Of a stretch of 48,089 bases of DNA, positions 21,817-32,525 are shown piece by piece. The notes beneath the pieces were generated by a model. That model was not told where the DNA came from, searched no databases, and saw nothing but the letters and a program-made list of their open reading frames with translations. How positions within the stretch are numbered: the first letter of the stretch is position 1; every line of letters begins with the position of its first letter. Origin of the DNA: Knufia peltigerae (lineage: Eukaryota; Ascomycota; Eurotiomycetes; Chaetothyriales; Trichomeriaceae); contig JAPDRN010000193.1 of the NCBI GenBank assembly GCA_030247855.1, positions 1 through 48,089 on the forward strand, given 5' to 3'. The translations under genes were made by a program, and so were the position numbers.

Positions 21817-22580
21817 CGTGTTGATGGGAAAGCTTGCAGGGTAGGAGGTAGGTGAACTGTCTTGGTGCGTGCTTTTCTGTGAACGGGTGGGATCGAACAG
21901 GGAGAACGTGTGAGCCTATAACGAAGAACGACAGAGGAAGCTCTGGGGTGCCCTTTGAAATCGTCCACTTGATCAGAACATACACAAAGAAGATGAAAAG
22001 ATATTTGACGGAATGATGGAGGAAGATTGTGGGAAGCAATGAATTTGGCACAACACAACAACAACAGGATGCCGAGATTTGGGAAGTATAATTTTCTTCT
22101 CATTCACGTTATTGAGGGGGGCAGTGATCGAGTTGTGGCCGATGCAAGCACTATATATCGCTGGTGAATAACAATATCAACAGGCAGTGCCAGCCATTTC
22201 TTGTCACTCAAGCTTCAGGCGGCAGCAAGATTAAGCCAACATACGAACCATACCAAGACTAAATCACTTACAAATGGAAGTTCGAAGAATAAGAAGACGT
22301 CTTTGGAGGATATAATGTCTTTTCTGTATTGTGGTATTGTATCCACCCCCTTTCTGGATAACCAACGTTTCCTTCGTCCACGGTGGATATCAGCAATCCA
22401 GTAACATTCGACAGCGACAACCAAAACAAATTCCAGCCAATATCAAAAATTCCGAACATGTTAACCTTCCAACTCCAAATCAAACAAGTGAACCGTGAAC
22501 TTTGGTCTGTATATGCTTTGCTCCTGCTCGAACCCTTTACCCCATTCTAGCACAGTCATTCTGTGGATCTACCCTCATTC
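21817..22580. other. intergenic, 0.8 kb
   Basis: Presumed promoter of the 405-residue gene and 3' region of the next gene, both on the minus strand. Overlapping minus-strand open frames up to about 140 codons reach into the first exon of the 405-residue gene in the wrong frames, so they are shadows. No other feature was seen. Confidence 0.55.
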
Positions 22581-23099
22581 CTACACCCTGCGCTTCTTCT
22601 TCAGCTGCTCCCGCTGCTTTCCAGCTTCCTTGTCGTCCTCGGTCTGGTCCCGCTTCCTCTTCTTTGCCTCCTCTCGAATCTCCTTCTCTGCCTTTGTGAA
22701 GGCAAGAAGCTCCCTCATCTTTCCTTCCTGGCTGATAGTCTTGGCGTCTTTGGCGATGGGGATGATGGTCTCACTTGGCCGGTGCTGAAAGCCAAGTTTC
22801 ATCTCCTTCTTGTTGAAGCCCCTTCGGGATTGAAGGAGTACCAAGTCGGGCCTCTTGATGGTGGTCACGGGACCTCCCTCGGAGAACCCACGCTCAAAGT
22901 CGGTTTGGCCGAGCTTGTCAAAGGTGCCAATCTGAGCGTTGGCGGGCTTCTTCTTGTCCTTCTTGAAGAACAGGGATGGTGGTGGTCGGGACTTCCTGGC
23001 CAGCTTTGGTGCTGGCATCGTTGTGTTCGTGGCGTCCTTTGGGAGCAACTTGTCTTGCTCTGGTTGTGGTGTCATGGTGATCTCCTGAGTGATAGTCAT
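22581..23099 (-). CDS. small basic protein, family unknown
   Basis: A single-exon protein of 172 residues from the ATG at 23099 (MTITQEITMTPQPEQ). No domain is recognised. Seen: a Pro/Lys-rich N-terminal half (PAPKLARKSRPPPSLFFKKD), a middle that looks conserved (IGTFDKLGQTDFERGFSEGG, TTIKRPDLVLLQSRRGFNKK), and a strongly charged C-terminal helix with many Lys, Arg and Glu, ending in LKKKRRV, a nuclear-localisation-like terminus. The charged helix may form a coiled coil. An in-frame TTG seven codons upstream is not a likely start. It is oriented head to head with the Srs2-type helicase gene, 1.0 kb apart. The coding call rests on frame length, composition and a reasonable start, not on homology. 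Confidence 0.65.
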   Translation of the reverse strand: MTITQEITMTPQPEQDKLLPKDATNTTMPAPKLARKSRPPPSLFFKKDKKKPANAQIGTFDKLGQTDFERGFSEGGPVTTIKRPDLVLLQSRRGFNKKEMKLGFQHRPSETIIPIAKDAKTISQEGKMRELLAFTKAEKEIREEAKKRKRDQTEDDKEAGKQREQLKKKRRV

Positions 23100-24144
23100 T
23101 GTGTCGGTAGAGGGTGTCAAGTATAAGTTACTTGTTTAACGGCTGTGTGTTTATGAAGTGTGTCGAGCGGAAGAGATGGTACAGTGTGTCTGGTTAGTAA
23201 TGGGAAGGGAATCAAGTATACAAGGACTGAGTGCTTGTTAGACTTGAGACGATCGTACACTGTAGGGAAGGAGATCTTGCAAAGATGGGAATGGGGAAGA
23301 TTTATAGCCAGCCAGGAGGTCCTCAAGAATAGAATTTGCGAGGTCCCCAGACAGAATCCAAGGTTTTTTCATGTCTATAGATTGCGAGAGTCATAGATGG
23401 AAGTGCGTGTGTCTCATATATGAGGACCTTTAGCTTTGCTTCTTCATGGTACTCAGTGAGACAAGGTAGACCAGTATACACCGGTACGCTCAGGGTAGAT
23501 ACTTTGCAACATGTGTATCCCCAGTGGTCCGCAAAGCAGCCACTCAGAGGTGTCTACCAATTCTTCTGATGACCCAACTCAGTAAGACATCGCAGGGAGC
23601 CTACGCCTATTCTCTCCAGACTTTTGCCCAAGAGCCATGGGTAACCCAACAGTAGAGTGGGTCTACGAGGCTCTCATACTGAATCTTATCGAAAGGTGCA
23701 GATACACGACGAGTGATGCCAGAGATGGATAAAAGCTTCTCTACCTGGTCGAGCCATCGAACGAAATCTACACAATCACTCTTTTGTGTTCTGTAGCTAT
23801 CTTTTCCATTGTGTCCTCTCCAGGATGCCTTGCCCACATAGTGGATCCTTGTACTTGGGTTTGAAGACGAGGCTCAAGTTTACGCAAATATAGAACGAGG
23901 CCGTTTGAGGTCTCTTCAGAGCCTACTGATTATAGTTCTACGCAGGCTCATCGGCTTCATATGACACCAATATCGTTTTTCCCCCTTAGAAAGCAACGAA
24001 GAACAAGAAATCGGACGTTGGAATGAGGAATTTCAGATCACGTGATCTCGCGAGATCGGCGCGTTGGGGCCTCGTCGCGCCCGCTCGTATCGCGTTCTAC
24101 TCACTTCAACCATCGCTCCGGGTCTAGTCGACCAAACAGCCGCA
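23100..24144. other. divergent intergenic region, 1.0 kb
   Basis: Lies between two head-to-head genes. It holds two overlapping perfect palindromes close to the helicase start (24035-24057). A 76-codon minus-strand frame at 23607-23837 contains protein-like peptide (FVRWLDQVEKLL) but starts at GTG and has no identified family; I do not call it a gene. Confidence 0.5.
24035..24057. promoter_or_regulatory. two overlapping 14-nt palindromes in the helicase promoter
   Basis: AGATCACGTGATCT (24035-24048) and GATCTCGCGAGATC (24044-24057) are each perfect palindromes and share five bases. They lie 88-110 bp upstream of the helicase ATG. The first contains the CACGTG core bound by bHLH factors in fungi; the second is centred on TCGCGA. 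The position suggests a dimer-binding promoter element, which is inference. Confidence 0.6.
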
Positions 24145-27100
24145 ATGGACACGCAGCTCTTGAGTGGATTGAACACCGCTCAAAGGGCTGCAGTCACATC
24201 CAAAGCAACGGTACTGCAAGTTCTTGCACCTCCCGGGTCAGGCAAAACCAAGACCCTCACCTGCCGGGTCGCGAACCTCATCGCCAACGAAGGCCTCAAC
24301 CCTCAGAATGTTATCTGCTGTACCTTCACCATCAAAGCCAGTCGGGAGATGCGCGAGAGACTCAGGGACCTGATCGGATGTGAACTTGAGGCGAAGTTGG
24401 TCCTGGGTACCTTTCACTCCATATGCCGTCGATACCTCGTCGCCTACGGACACCTCATTGGCATACCCAAAGGCTTCGGGATTGCCGACTCATCCGACAG
24501 TCTAAGTATCATCAAGCGCATCGTCAAACGGTTAAAACTATCGATCGAACCCAAAGCGGCGCGGGGCAAGATTTCAAGTCACAAGGCCAAGGGCAAAAAG
24601 TTGGAAGCCCTTCCAAAGACACCGCAGAAACAGGTGGAGAGACAGGAATTCATAACGGTTTTTCACGAGTATGAGGCGGCTCTTGCGACGTCAAAGCTTT
24701 TGGATTATGATGATTTGCTTCTACGATGTGTCGACCTACTTCGAGCCTTTCCCGGCTGTGTGAGCAATGTGGAAGCCCTCCTGATCGACGAATTTCAAGA
24801 CACAAACGTGGTGCAGTTCGAGTTGATGAAACAGCTAGCGACCGCTGCGAGAAGGGTCACCGTCGTTGGAGATCCTGATCAGAGTATATACGGATTCCGA
24901 GCTGCTGAAATCGAAAATCTTCGGCGTATGAAAGCCTTCTATCCTGAAACTGTGGTGATCAATCTGGAAGAAAACTATCGTTCATCATCATCTCTTCTGA
25001 AGCTTGCACAAGATGTCATCGAACAAGACACAGATCGACCACAGAAGCGGCTTAAAGCGACACACTGCAATGGTACTCCGCCTGTTCTGCGCCGGTTGCC
25101 AAATCCAAATGAAGAGGCACTCTGGATCGCCAGTGAAATTAAAAGAATGGCAACAATGACTGGGGATCTTTTGTTATATTGGGATTTCGCCATTCTACTC
25201 CGATCCGCATACCTGTCTTTGCTCATCGAAAGGGCTTTGAGTAACTCTGGAATCCCCTATCGCATGGTCGGGGGCCAACGCTTTTTTGACCGTGTTGAAA
25301 TCAGAATCATCATTGATTATCTTCGAACTATCAGCCATCCCGACAACAATCAAGCTCTTGTCTCGATCATCAACGTGCCCTCGAGGAAGATAGGAGAGAC
25401 CACACTCGCCGAGTTCATGAAGATAGGAGAGCAACGAAAAATCTCATTGTGGGCCGTGGTTCAACGAGTGCTCGTCGGGGATATCAAAGCGGAAAAGACG
25501 TCAAAGCATGCCGAGCAGGAAATTGGGCGCTTGGTGGCGTTGATCAAGAATGCAAGACAGAAAATGGAAAGCATGATGCCCGCCACCGTTCCCAGCAAGT
25601 TGATCGATTTGGTTATAAAATCTCTAGATCTGGAAGATTACATCAAGAAAAAGTACAAGGATGACCATGAAGATCGTCTTGAAAACATCAAAGAACTCAT
25701 CACACATGCCTCCGAGGTGTTGTTGCAACCTTCTGAGGAAACACTCGCACAGGTCGACGGCGTTGAACAGCAGGTCTCCGATGGTGGTCAAGAGGTGCTT
25801 GCACAATTCCTGGCCAACATCGTCTTGTCTACCGACACGGATAAATCTGAAGAAGGCAACGACCAACCGCGTGTCACAATTTCGACCATACATTCTGCCA
25901 AAGGTCTCGAGTGGCCAGTGGTGTTCATTCCTGCTGTCTACGAAGGGTCAATACCACACTCACGGGCGGAAGATAACGACGAGGAACGGCGTCTGCTCTA
26001 CGTTGCCATGACACGAGCCCAAGCACTTTTGACACTGTCGTTTCCTTTGACGCAGTCGAGAGATCAGGGCGATTCTATGTTGACACAGTTCTTACCGCCA
26101 CAGATCCATCATCACCTCGCAGAGACCGGACCAATGTTCAGCGACAAAGTTGTCAGGGACATTGCCAGTATCCTTCGTCGTGCGACGCCGAGTCAAGAGG
26201 CGCTTGTAAAGGGTCTACAAAGTCTGAAAGCCAACGAAAGTCAATCTGACGATGTTTGGCCTACCGACGGCAGTCGTCGCGCCGTGGCCATGTTTCCTTC
26301 AGGAGCTCAAACAACGACCCCGGAATTTGGTAGACCATTGGCAGAGGCGGTTGCTATGGCCAAGAGAGAATTGCATTCTCACAAGTCGAGTTTTGGCAAT
26401 AATTCCACCTCGTTCTCTACGTCAAATGTGACCATGGGGGGTTTCAAAACGGCGAGTGATCATTTCAGAACGCTGCCCCCGGAGCTGACGAGATCATCTT
26501 CGGAGGCACTGCTGCCACCATCGAAGAAACCCAAGCTATCAAAATCAACATCAGCACAGGGGAACATTGCTACTTTCTTTGGGAAACCGGCGGGCCAGGC
26601 TCAGACTCTGCCTGTCACGGAATGTGTTGCCCTCACCAGGACATCAGTACAGCCGAACCAAGAACGACGATGGCCCGTCAAGTCTGCATCACAGTCCACG
26701 AGACTGCCGGCCGAATTACCAATCGATAACAAACCGACAGATATCCCAAAGGAATTCGCGTCACATAGATTGAACACTGGCAACCCATTCGCGTACAAAA
26801 GACCCTCGACGTTGAACAAGACCAGCAACAACAACAACACCCAAAGTCGGTATGCAAACATATACGGTACATCCTCGCCGCCGCCGCCGCCGCCGCCGCC
26901 GCCTGAACCCGAAGAGGTCAAGGTCAACCTTGGGCGAAATGGTGGCCCAACTCCTCAAGGTGAAAATCAGGGGCAAGAGCAAGAGAATCGAACCTTTGTC
27001 CAGACAAAGGACAGTCGTCCAAGATCTCTGAACCCCAAGGGGAACATCACAGCTTGCTCGACGCCCAGGACAAACTACATCATGACGCGACCGGCGGGCA

Positions 27101-27249
27101 CCATGCACAGTACGACCGTGTCTTCGGTTCGGCGGCACGGGAACACTGGGTCTGGTGGGAGGTCCGAGTATGCCAACTCGAACTTGAAACGCAGGACTCT
27201 TGGGGTACGTCAAGGTTTTGGTGGATGGGATGCCAGGAAGCATAAATAA
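24145..27249 (+). CDS. Srs2-type UvrD/Rep superfamily 1A DNA helicase
   Basis: A 1034-residue single-exon protein from the ATG at 24145; upstream codons are open but lack an ATG. Family knowledge: Srs2 translocates 3'-5' on ssDNA, strips Rad51 and limits recombination at forks. Seen in order: Q motif (LNTAQRAAV), Walker A APPGSGKT (28-35), TFTIKASREM (Ia), Walker B LLIDEFQDT (213-221), VVGDPDQSIYGFR (III), LEENYRSSSSLL (IV), TISTIHSAKGLEWPVVF (V) and EERRLLYVAMTRA (VI). The tail after about residue 690 is low-complexity and carries QGNIATFF (residues 805-812), a canonical PIP box, plus a poly-Pro run from a CCG repeat (about 26878-26901). An AATAAA overlaps the stop codon. Fungal Srs2 and the PcrA/UvrD helicases share the core; size, tail and eukaryotic context favour Srs2. 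Confidence 0.93.
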   Translation: MDTQLLSGLNTAQRAAVTSKATVLQVLAPPGSGKTKTLTCRVANLIANEGLNPQNVICCTFTIKASREMRERLRDLIGCELEAKLVLGTFHSICRRYLVAYGHLIGIPKGFGIADSSDSLSIIKRIVKRLKLSIEPKAARGKISSHKAKGKKLEALPKTPQKQVERQEFITVFHEYEAALATSKLLDYDDLLLRCVDLLRAFPGCVSNVEALLIDEFQDTNVVQFELMKQLATAARRVTVVGDPDQSIYGFRAAEIENLRRMKAFYPETVVINLEENYRSSSSLLKLAQDVIEQDTDRPQKRLKATHCNGTPPVLRRLPNPNEEALWIASEIKRMATMTGDLLLYWDFAILLRSAYLSLLIERALSNSGIPYRMVGGQRFFDRVEIRIIIDYLRTISHPDNNQALVSIINVPSRKIGETTLAEFMKIGEQRKISLWAVVQRVLVGDIKAEKTSKHAEQEIGRLVALIKNARQKMESMMPATVPSKLIDLVIKSLDLEDYIKKKYKDDHEDRLENIKELITHASEVLLQPSEETLAQVDGVEQQVSDGGQEVLAQFLANIVLSTDTDKSEEGNDQPRVTISTIHSAKGLEWPVVFIPAVYEGSIPHSRAEDNDEERRLLYVAMTRAQALLTLSFPLTQSRDQGDSMLTQFLPPQIHHHLAETGPMFSDKVVRDIASILRRATPSQEALVKGLQSLKANESQSDDVWPTDGSRRAVAMFPSGAQTTTPEFGRPLAEAVAMAKRELHSHKSSFGNNSTSFSTSNVTMGGFKTASDHFRTLPPELTRSSSEALLPPSKKPKLSKSTSAQGNIATFFGKPAGQAQTLPVTECVALTRTSVQPNQERRWPVKSASQSTRLPAELPIDNKPTDIPKEFASHRLNTGNPFAYKRPSTLNKTSNNNNTQSRYANIYGTSSPPPPPPPPPEPEEVKVNLGRNGGPTPQGENQGQEQENRTFVQTKDSRPRSLNPKGNITACSTPRTNYIMTRPAGTMHSTTVSSVRRHGNTGSGGRSEYANSNLKRRTLGVRQGFGGWDARKHK

Positions 27250-28087
27250 AAACACCGTCCTCACGTACCCCCGTACTTCTTTTTTTCGCGAGCTCTTTTG
27301 GAGACGTGGGGGGTCATGAAGTTTTGGGACATTGAGTCAGTCTTGCTTGTCTTTTTCCCCCGTCCGGTTCCAATTGGGCATAGCCGGCTGGATGGGTGTG
27401 TTGTATCGCTTGTAACAAACCGGATGTCTCGATAGGTATTGTATTGGGGGTTTTTTTTTGGTGGGTTCAACAAAAACCATTTGACGACGACGACGACGAC
27501 CTTTATGAAACCATCCTTCAAATCGTCAAGTTTTTGGGATAAATGGTATTCCTCTTTTCGGGTGTGGAAAGGCGTCTCTTTGCAGGATCACTGCTGTACA
27601 AGCTAAAAGCAGCTTGGTGTGGTTTGGATGGTCGTTGTGAGTTAATTGTTAAATCTATACTCCGTTTCCCCCTAGGAAGAAGAACAACAACAACAACAAC
27701 AACAAAGCAAGTGATAAAACCCACCTTCAAGTCACCTAAACCTAGAATGATGAAATTTTAAAAGAGAGAAAACCCAACTAGTGGTGTCACCGACCCAAAT
27801 GGTGAGAAGAAAATAAACAGTACAAAGTAGATGTCATGCTCCCTTGGAATTCGCGACGATGTAGATTGAGAGATGCCAACATACAGTCTCTGGATACATG
27901 TACATATTTGTCAGGCACTATGTAAACAGGAAGCATCCCTGACAAAAGCCTCAAATGAGTACGGGATACCAGAGACAAATTTGTCCGATCTAGATGTCGC
28001 CATTAAAAAGGGAAAAAATCAAGAGAAAATATTATCTCATCTCATCTCACGACCCCGTACACATCAAAGCAAATCCTCCATCTTTCA
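27250..28087. other. intergenic between convergent genes, 0.8 kb
   Basis: 3' regions of the helicase (plus) and the GH16 gene (minus). It contains a (CGA)n-like run near 27484-27500, a (CAA)n run at 27684-27706 and an ATCTCATCTCATCTC-like repeat near 28035. No gene was seen. Confidence 0.55.
27684..27706. repeat. (CAA)n microsatellite
   Basis: About 23 nt of AAC/CAA repeat in non-coding DNA, the same unit as the repeat that holds the N gap at 11927. Confidence 0.85.
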
Positions 28088-30621
28088 TTAAATGGCAACC
28101 ATGGCCAGGCCAACTACTCCTGCGACTGCCAGGACCAAGACATGCGCGACGCTGGAACGACCCGCCGCGGCACCGGTATACGTTGCCACCCATGGCATGG
28201 TCTGCGTGCTGGTCGCTTCAGGAGACCAGGCTCCGTTGCCATTGCCGTGGCCCGCCGGAGTCATAGGACCGGGAGTCGATCCAGACTGAACAGCTTCAAC
28301 GGTCAATGTCTTTGCCACAGTAGCGGTGGGGTTCGCCGGAGAGGGAGCACCCCAACCGGCACCTGCTCCTGATCCTGATCCTGGGCCCGCTGGGCTGCCT
28401 GTGACGGTCACCATAGTACCGGGAGCAGCAGGTTTGGAGGGTGTCTTTTGTGCAGGACCTGCTGGAGATGGGCTGGCTGGCACGGTCACGATGACCGGTG
28501 TGGTGACGGGCCATCCTGCGCCAGGAGTGATGGTGATAACCTTGACCGGGATGGTCGGCAAGGGGGTCTGGGTGCAGCCACAGTGTGTCGTGATGAGGCT
28601 GGTTGTCTTTGTGACCCATCCAGTCGGGCAGGGCTCGATCCAGGTCTGGGTGAGTGTGATGGTGACTGGTTCCCAATCTGCCCATGTACCTGGGGCCGAT
28701 GTGGTCGTGGGCGTTGTCGTTGCCGAGGTGGTCCAATCAAGCCAGGTTGGTTCAACGACTGCAGAAGATGTTGTCGTTGCCGAGGTGGTCCAATCAAGCC
28801 AGGTTGGGTCAACGACTGCAGAAGATGTTGTCGTTGTTGATGCGGTCCAGTCAAGCCAGGTGGAATCCACTGCTGGTGTGGTCGTGGAATATGGAGCGGG
28901 AGTGCTTTGGGTCGTTGTCGAGTCAACCCAGTCAAGCCAAGTTGCGCTCTCGGTCGACACAGGTGAAACCGTCGTGCTTAGCCAAGGCGTCGTCGTCGAG
29001 CTTCCCCCGATCGGGCCGATGTCAAAGCTTGAAGTTGTTGTTTGTGTCGTCGTGGTATTGGGGAAAAATGTCCAAGACGTGGCTGTGGTCGAAGTTGTCT
29101 GGCCGATCGGTCCGACAGCGTTGCTTGTAGTCGTGGTCGTTGGAACGACGCCGGTGGTGGTGACCGCGGAGGTCGTTGTAGTTTGGGTAGTAGTGCTGAC
29201 AGGAGCTGCGCTGCTCGTGCTGCCCGAAGTGGTCATGGCTACTGATGTGGTTGTAGAGGTCGAAGGGGCAACACTGGTAGTGCTGGTAGTGCTTGAAGTG
29301 ATAGCGCTCGTTGTCGTCGTCGTCGTCGTCATCGTCGTGCTCGTTGTCGATGTGGTAGACGTGGTAGACGTGGTAGACGTTGTTGATGTGGTAGATGTCG
29401 TGGTGCTCGTTGTGACGGGCTTAGTCTGGAATATTTTGACATAATTGACATCCCAGTATGCCTCAGAGAACTCGCTCGGGTTGTTGCCCACAAAGTTGGA
29501 GCATGAGTCTCCGTAGTTTGCAGCACATCCACTGCTGGCCCATGTGGCACCAGCAAAGTCACCTGCCAAACGTATCAGCGAAGCTCACCGTGACAAATTG
29601 GCTACAACTTACCGCAGAAGGTGGTATCGAATACGACTCTGTGGTCGGCAAAGTTGGCATCAATGTCGCAGCTTGGGCCGTTGAAGATTGTGAATGGTAA
29701 ACCCCAGCCGCTGGGGTCTGGAGTGCCAGCAGTGATGTCTGATGGAATGTTCCCTCGGGGGAAGAAGTAGATCTTGATGGCATCCGACGTCCAGTCCATC
29801 GCATACACACCACCACCGTTGGCGTTGAAGCCCGCGCCCCAGCTGACCGAGCGGGTGTCATAAGCACCGCAACCCGCACCGTTATATTGGTTATTACCGA
29901 GGAAGTAGTCGCAGTTGTTGCCTGCTGGAGTTCCGGTCATCTGGAAAGGGCTCTGTTGAACAGTGCACGTATTACCCGTGTGGGTTGATCCCAGATTGAC
30001 CTGGTTCGTGTTTGCGCCCTCGATGATGTCGACTTCGCCACTGTAGGGCCATTCTCCGCTACCCAGGGTCCAGAAAGCAGGCCATACACTGCATCCACCG
30101 CTTGTCGTCGAAGTAGGCATATGCTTGACATCGGTGATGAAGAGACCGTGTGTCCATGAAGAAGTACTTTCGATGCGGACACTCGGTCGTCCAACACCAT
30201 TGACCATCCAGTAGTTTGCATTTCCGTCGTAGGTGTTTGCGTCATCCACTCTCATCTGCACCGAGCCACCATCGTAGGTGATGAGGCCATTCTGCTCAGA
30301 AAACGTTCGATCCCCATAGCTAGAACCGACAATGTCAGCATATCGACGGTACTTGTTAAAAACTAATACGGAGAGGCTTACGTGACGAAGCCATGGGTGG
30401 GATCGGCCGTCTATATATACGTCAGTCTATAACCCCTGTATCGGCAACGGACAGCCACGTACGTCGAAGAAGGTGAAGCCATCGAAGAAGGTAGTACCAG
30501 AGTATTCAGTATCCAACGCGTAGTAGGTATTAGCGGGCGCTGCTGAAACAGACGCTGAAAGCAAAGACAAAGCAGAAATGAGTGTGGTGCTCGACCTCAG
30601 AAAGAGTGATGAGGAAGGCAT
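28088..30621 (-). CDS. secreted GH16 beta-glucanase with Ser/Thr-rich stalk, probably GPI-anchored
   Basis: Four exons: 30621-30463, 30410-30382 (a 29-nt micro-exon), 30319-29613 and 29562-28088; 789 residues. Introns are 52, 62 and 50 bp with GTACGT, GTAAGC and GTAAGT donors; the frame is kept throughout. Family knowledge: fungal GH16 enzymes of this type cut beta-1,3/1,4-glucans by retention. Seen: a signal peptide (1-27), the catalytic motif GEVDIIEG with nucleophile E158, D160 and acid/base E163, and aromatic substrate-site sequence (WPAFWTLGSGEWPYSG). From about residue 330 a Thr/Ser/Val-rich stalk follows, then four WLDW modules and one WADW, a Cys segment (EPCPTGW, THCGCTQTP), and a hydrophobic C-terminus (VLVLAVAGVVGLAMVAI) fitting a GPI signal. 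It probably acts at the cell wall; the exact glucan specificity is unresolved. Confidence 0.9.
28672..28950 (-). repeat. tandem WLDW-module repeats inside the GH16 stalk
   Basis: Imperfect 57-bp (19-residue) tandem units coding T-W-L-D-W followed by Thr/Ser. Two adjacent units, with GCCGAGGTGG starting on the plus strand at 28722 and 28779, are nearly identical; the outer ones have diverged. They form a spacer between the catalytic domain and the C-terminal anchor. Confidence 0.8.
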
Positions 30622-32525
30622 GGTGAACGAGTGACTGAGAAAACAGAATGGTAAAGAGCGACGACGTCAGGAACTGCACACAGCAAGAAGAGAAGGAGGG
30701 AGACAGCAAGACATGTCCGATATATTCACCCGTGGCGCTCGACCTCGCCACGATCTTTTGTCTCAATTCTGTCCCTACAACCGGAACCAGACGAGTTGGA
30801 CGCTCGGAGCGTACGGCATAACTTCATCAACAAGTCCTAATTTGAGCCCTCCACTAACGTACCTCACGGAATTGGACATGCGTGGAAGAGGCTGCCCAGA
30901 AGGCATCTTACACCAAATTTGGACAGGTTTCTGCACAAGCATGGGCCCAAGGCTGGCCGGAAAGGAGCTGCGTGACAGCGGGTGGCACAAACAGCGTCCA
31001 AGTTCTGACCGGTGAATCAAAGTCGTATGGAAGGGTGTCGCAACCCTCGCCTCGAAAGGGTCTAGGACGCCATGGAAAATGAAACTTTTGCTCGTGCAGC
31101 CGAGCTTCATATCTTGGACTCCTCGCCGAGGATGGAAAGATGCAATCGTTAGTAGAGCGAAAAAAAACAAAGAGATGCCATCAAGGCGGAGTGCAATTTG
31201 GCCACTTGGCGCGTGTTGGGCCAATCATGATTCGTTATGAGATACACTAAGCCTGAACAGGGAATGTACCTCATTTCCCCTGACTTGTGTATTGACGGAC
31301 ACGCCGTCGCTTCCACGGTTCAACTTCGTCTAGACCTCGAAGAAGTCGTCCTCATGAAATCGTTCCACGTGTCCCGATAGATCGGGCTAATTGTCGGTCC
31401 GCATTACGTGTGGAAAAGTTCCTCCACTATTGTGACTGGTGCCTATGGAGTAAGATGACCTCGGAATGAAGCTGGAATGAGAATAGCCAGACAGCCCTCG
31501 TTGAACCCTACAGTATCTTGACCATAGTCATGATCTCCCGTCAATAGTGTCTAGGGCAAGTACCCGTAGAGTGATGCTAATTCCGTAGATAGAAGGGATT
31601 AGTCTACACATCATTGATAGAAAGACCTTGCGAGCTAGACCCCAGGCTCCGATCAAGGTACTGTAATCGAAGGTCTTGATGATATCGTCAAAGTGGTATC
31701 CGAATTCTATGGGGTTTGTCAGATAGTGTAAGACCACTCGAACTCCGTACTCTGTACCGGACGGAGTAGATACTTCACTAACATCGTCGTAGCATCCACT
31801 TCATCCTTCTAGGTGGGATCATGAGAACTTCGGCTGGAGTCCACCAGGAGATAAAAATCAAATACGGGGTGGAAATTGCTGGCCGCAAGATTCAATAAAA
31901 GCGGTCTCTTCGTGTATCCATTGAGCCTAAAGAACCCGAAAGGTCTCGCCGTGGCAATCTATACTTAGGGTCTTCTAGATACTCATTCTAGCCACATCGT
32001 CTCAGTGTCTTGAGGCGAGGAGAGGAAGGGCAAAAAATGCTCATTTAGGACTACAGGAAGGGACCTAGGTAGTTTTTCGGTACCTATTTAAATTGTTGTC
32101 GTTCAGTAATGTTCAGGCGCGGAACTCGTCGCACTAGGGAGTGTCTGCTACAACAATACACATCTAGCCGACATCCTATAATGATACCGTATGCGACAAG
32201 AATAGATTATAGTAACATAGGACTTTCATCATGTACTGACAGATGGCTCAACTACAGTGCCTTGAACCCCTGACTCAGTATGGAGCATGAGGATTCCGCG
32301 ATGACATTTAGGCCGCTTAGGTTAAGCTTGAAATCAAGGTGCGGGAGCTAATCATATTGTCGATAAGGATAAGGATAAAGATAAGTCTGAAAACCTGGGT
32401 AAATACTGTAGGTAATATAACAGCCCGCGAAAACGCATACAAGAACACAATCCCACAAGAGACTCATCTGTTCCCCCAACATCCAAAGATACACTCGGTG
32501 TAGTTACAGAATCTTCGAGCGAAAT
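30622..32525. other. intergenic, 1.9 kb
   Basis: Promoter side of the GH16 gene and 3' side of the exon-duplication gene. A cluster of GATA motifs lies at 32362-32386. Near-matches to the GTACTCCGTAC motif lie at about 31740-31775. A minus-strand open frame at 31528-31737 (about 69 codons, no ATG start) is protein-like but unsupported. No mobile element was recognised. Confidence 0.5.
32362..32386. promoter_or_regulatory. cluster of GATA-factor type sites
   Basis: Within 25 bp there are three GATAAG and one GATAAA, matching the HGATAR site of fungal GATA factors (for example the nitrogen regulator AreA). It lies 140 bp beyond the stop codon of the minus-strand gene and about 1.7 kb upstream of the GH16 start. 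The tandem arrangement may simply be a short GATAAG repeat. Confidence 0.35.

Noticed and set aside
28326..29444. 372-codon plus-strand open frame
   Set aside because: It is antisense to the Thr/Ser-rich stalk of the GH16 gene; repetitive Thr codons read as Val/Asp on the other strand. It has no domain and only repeats.
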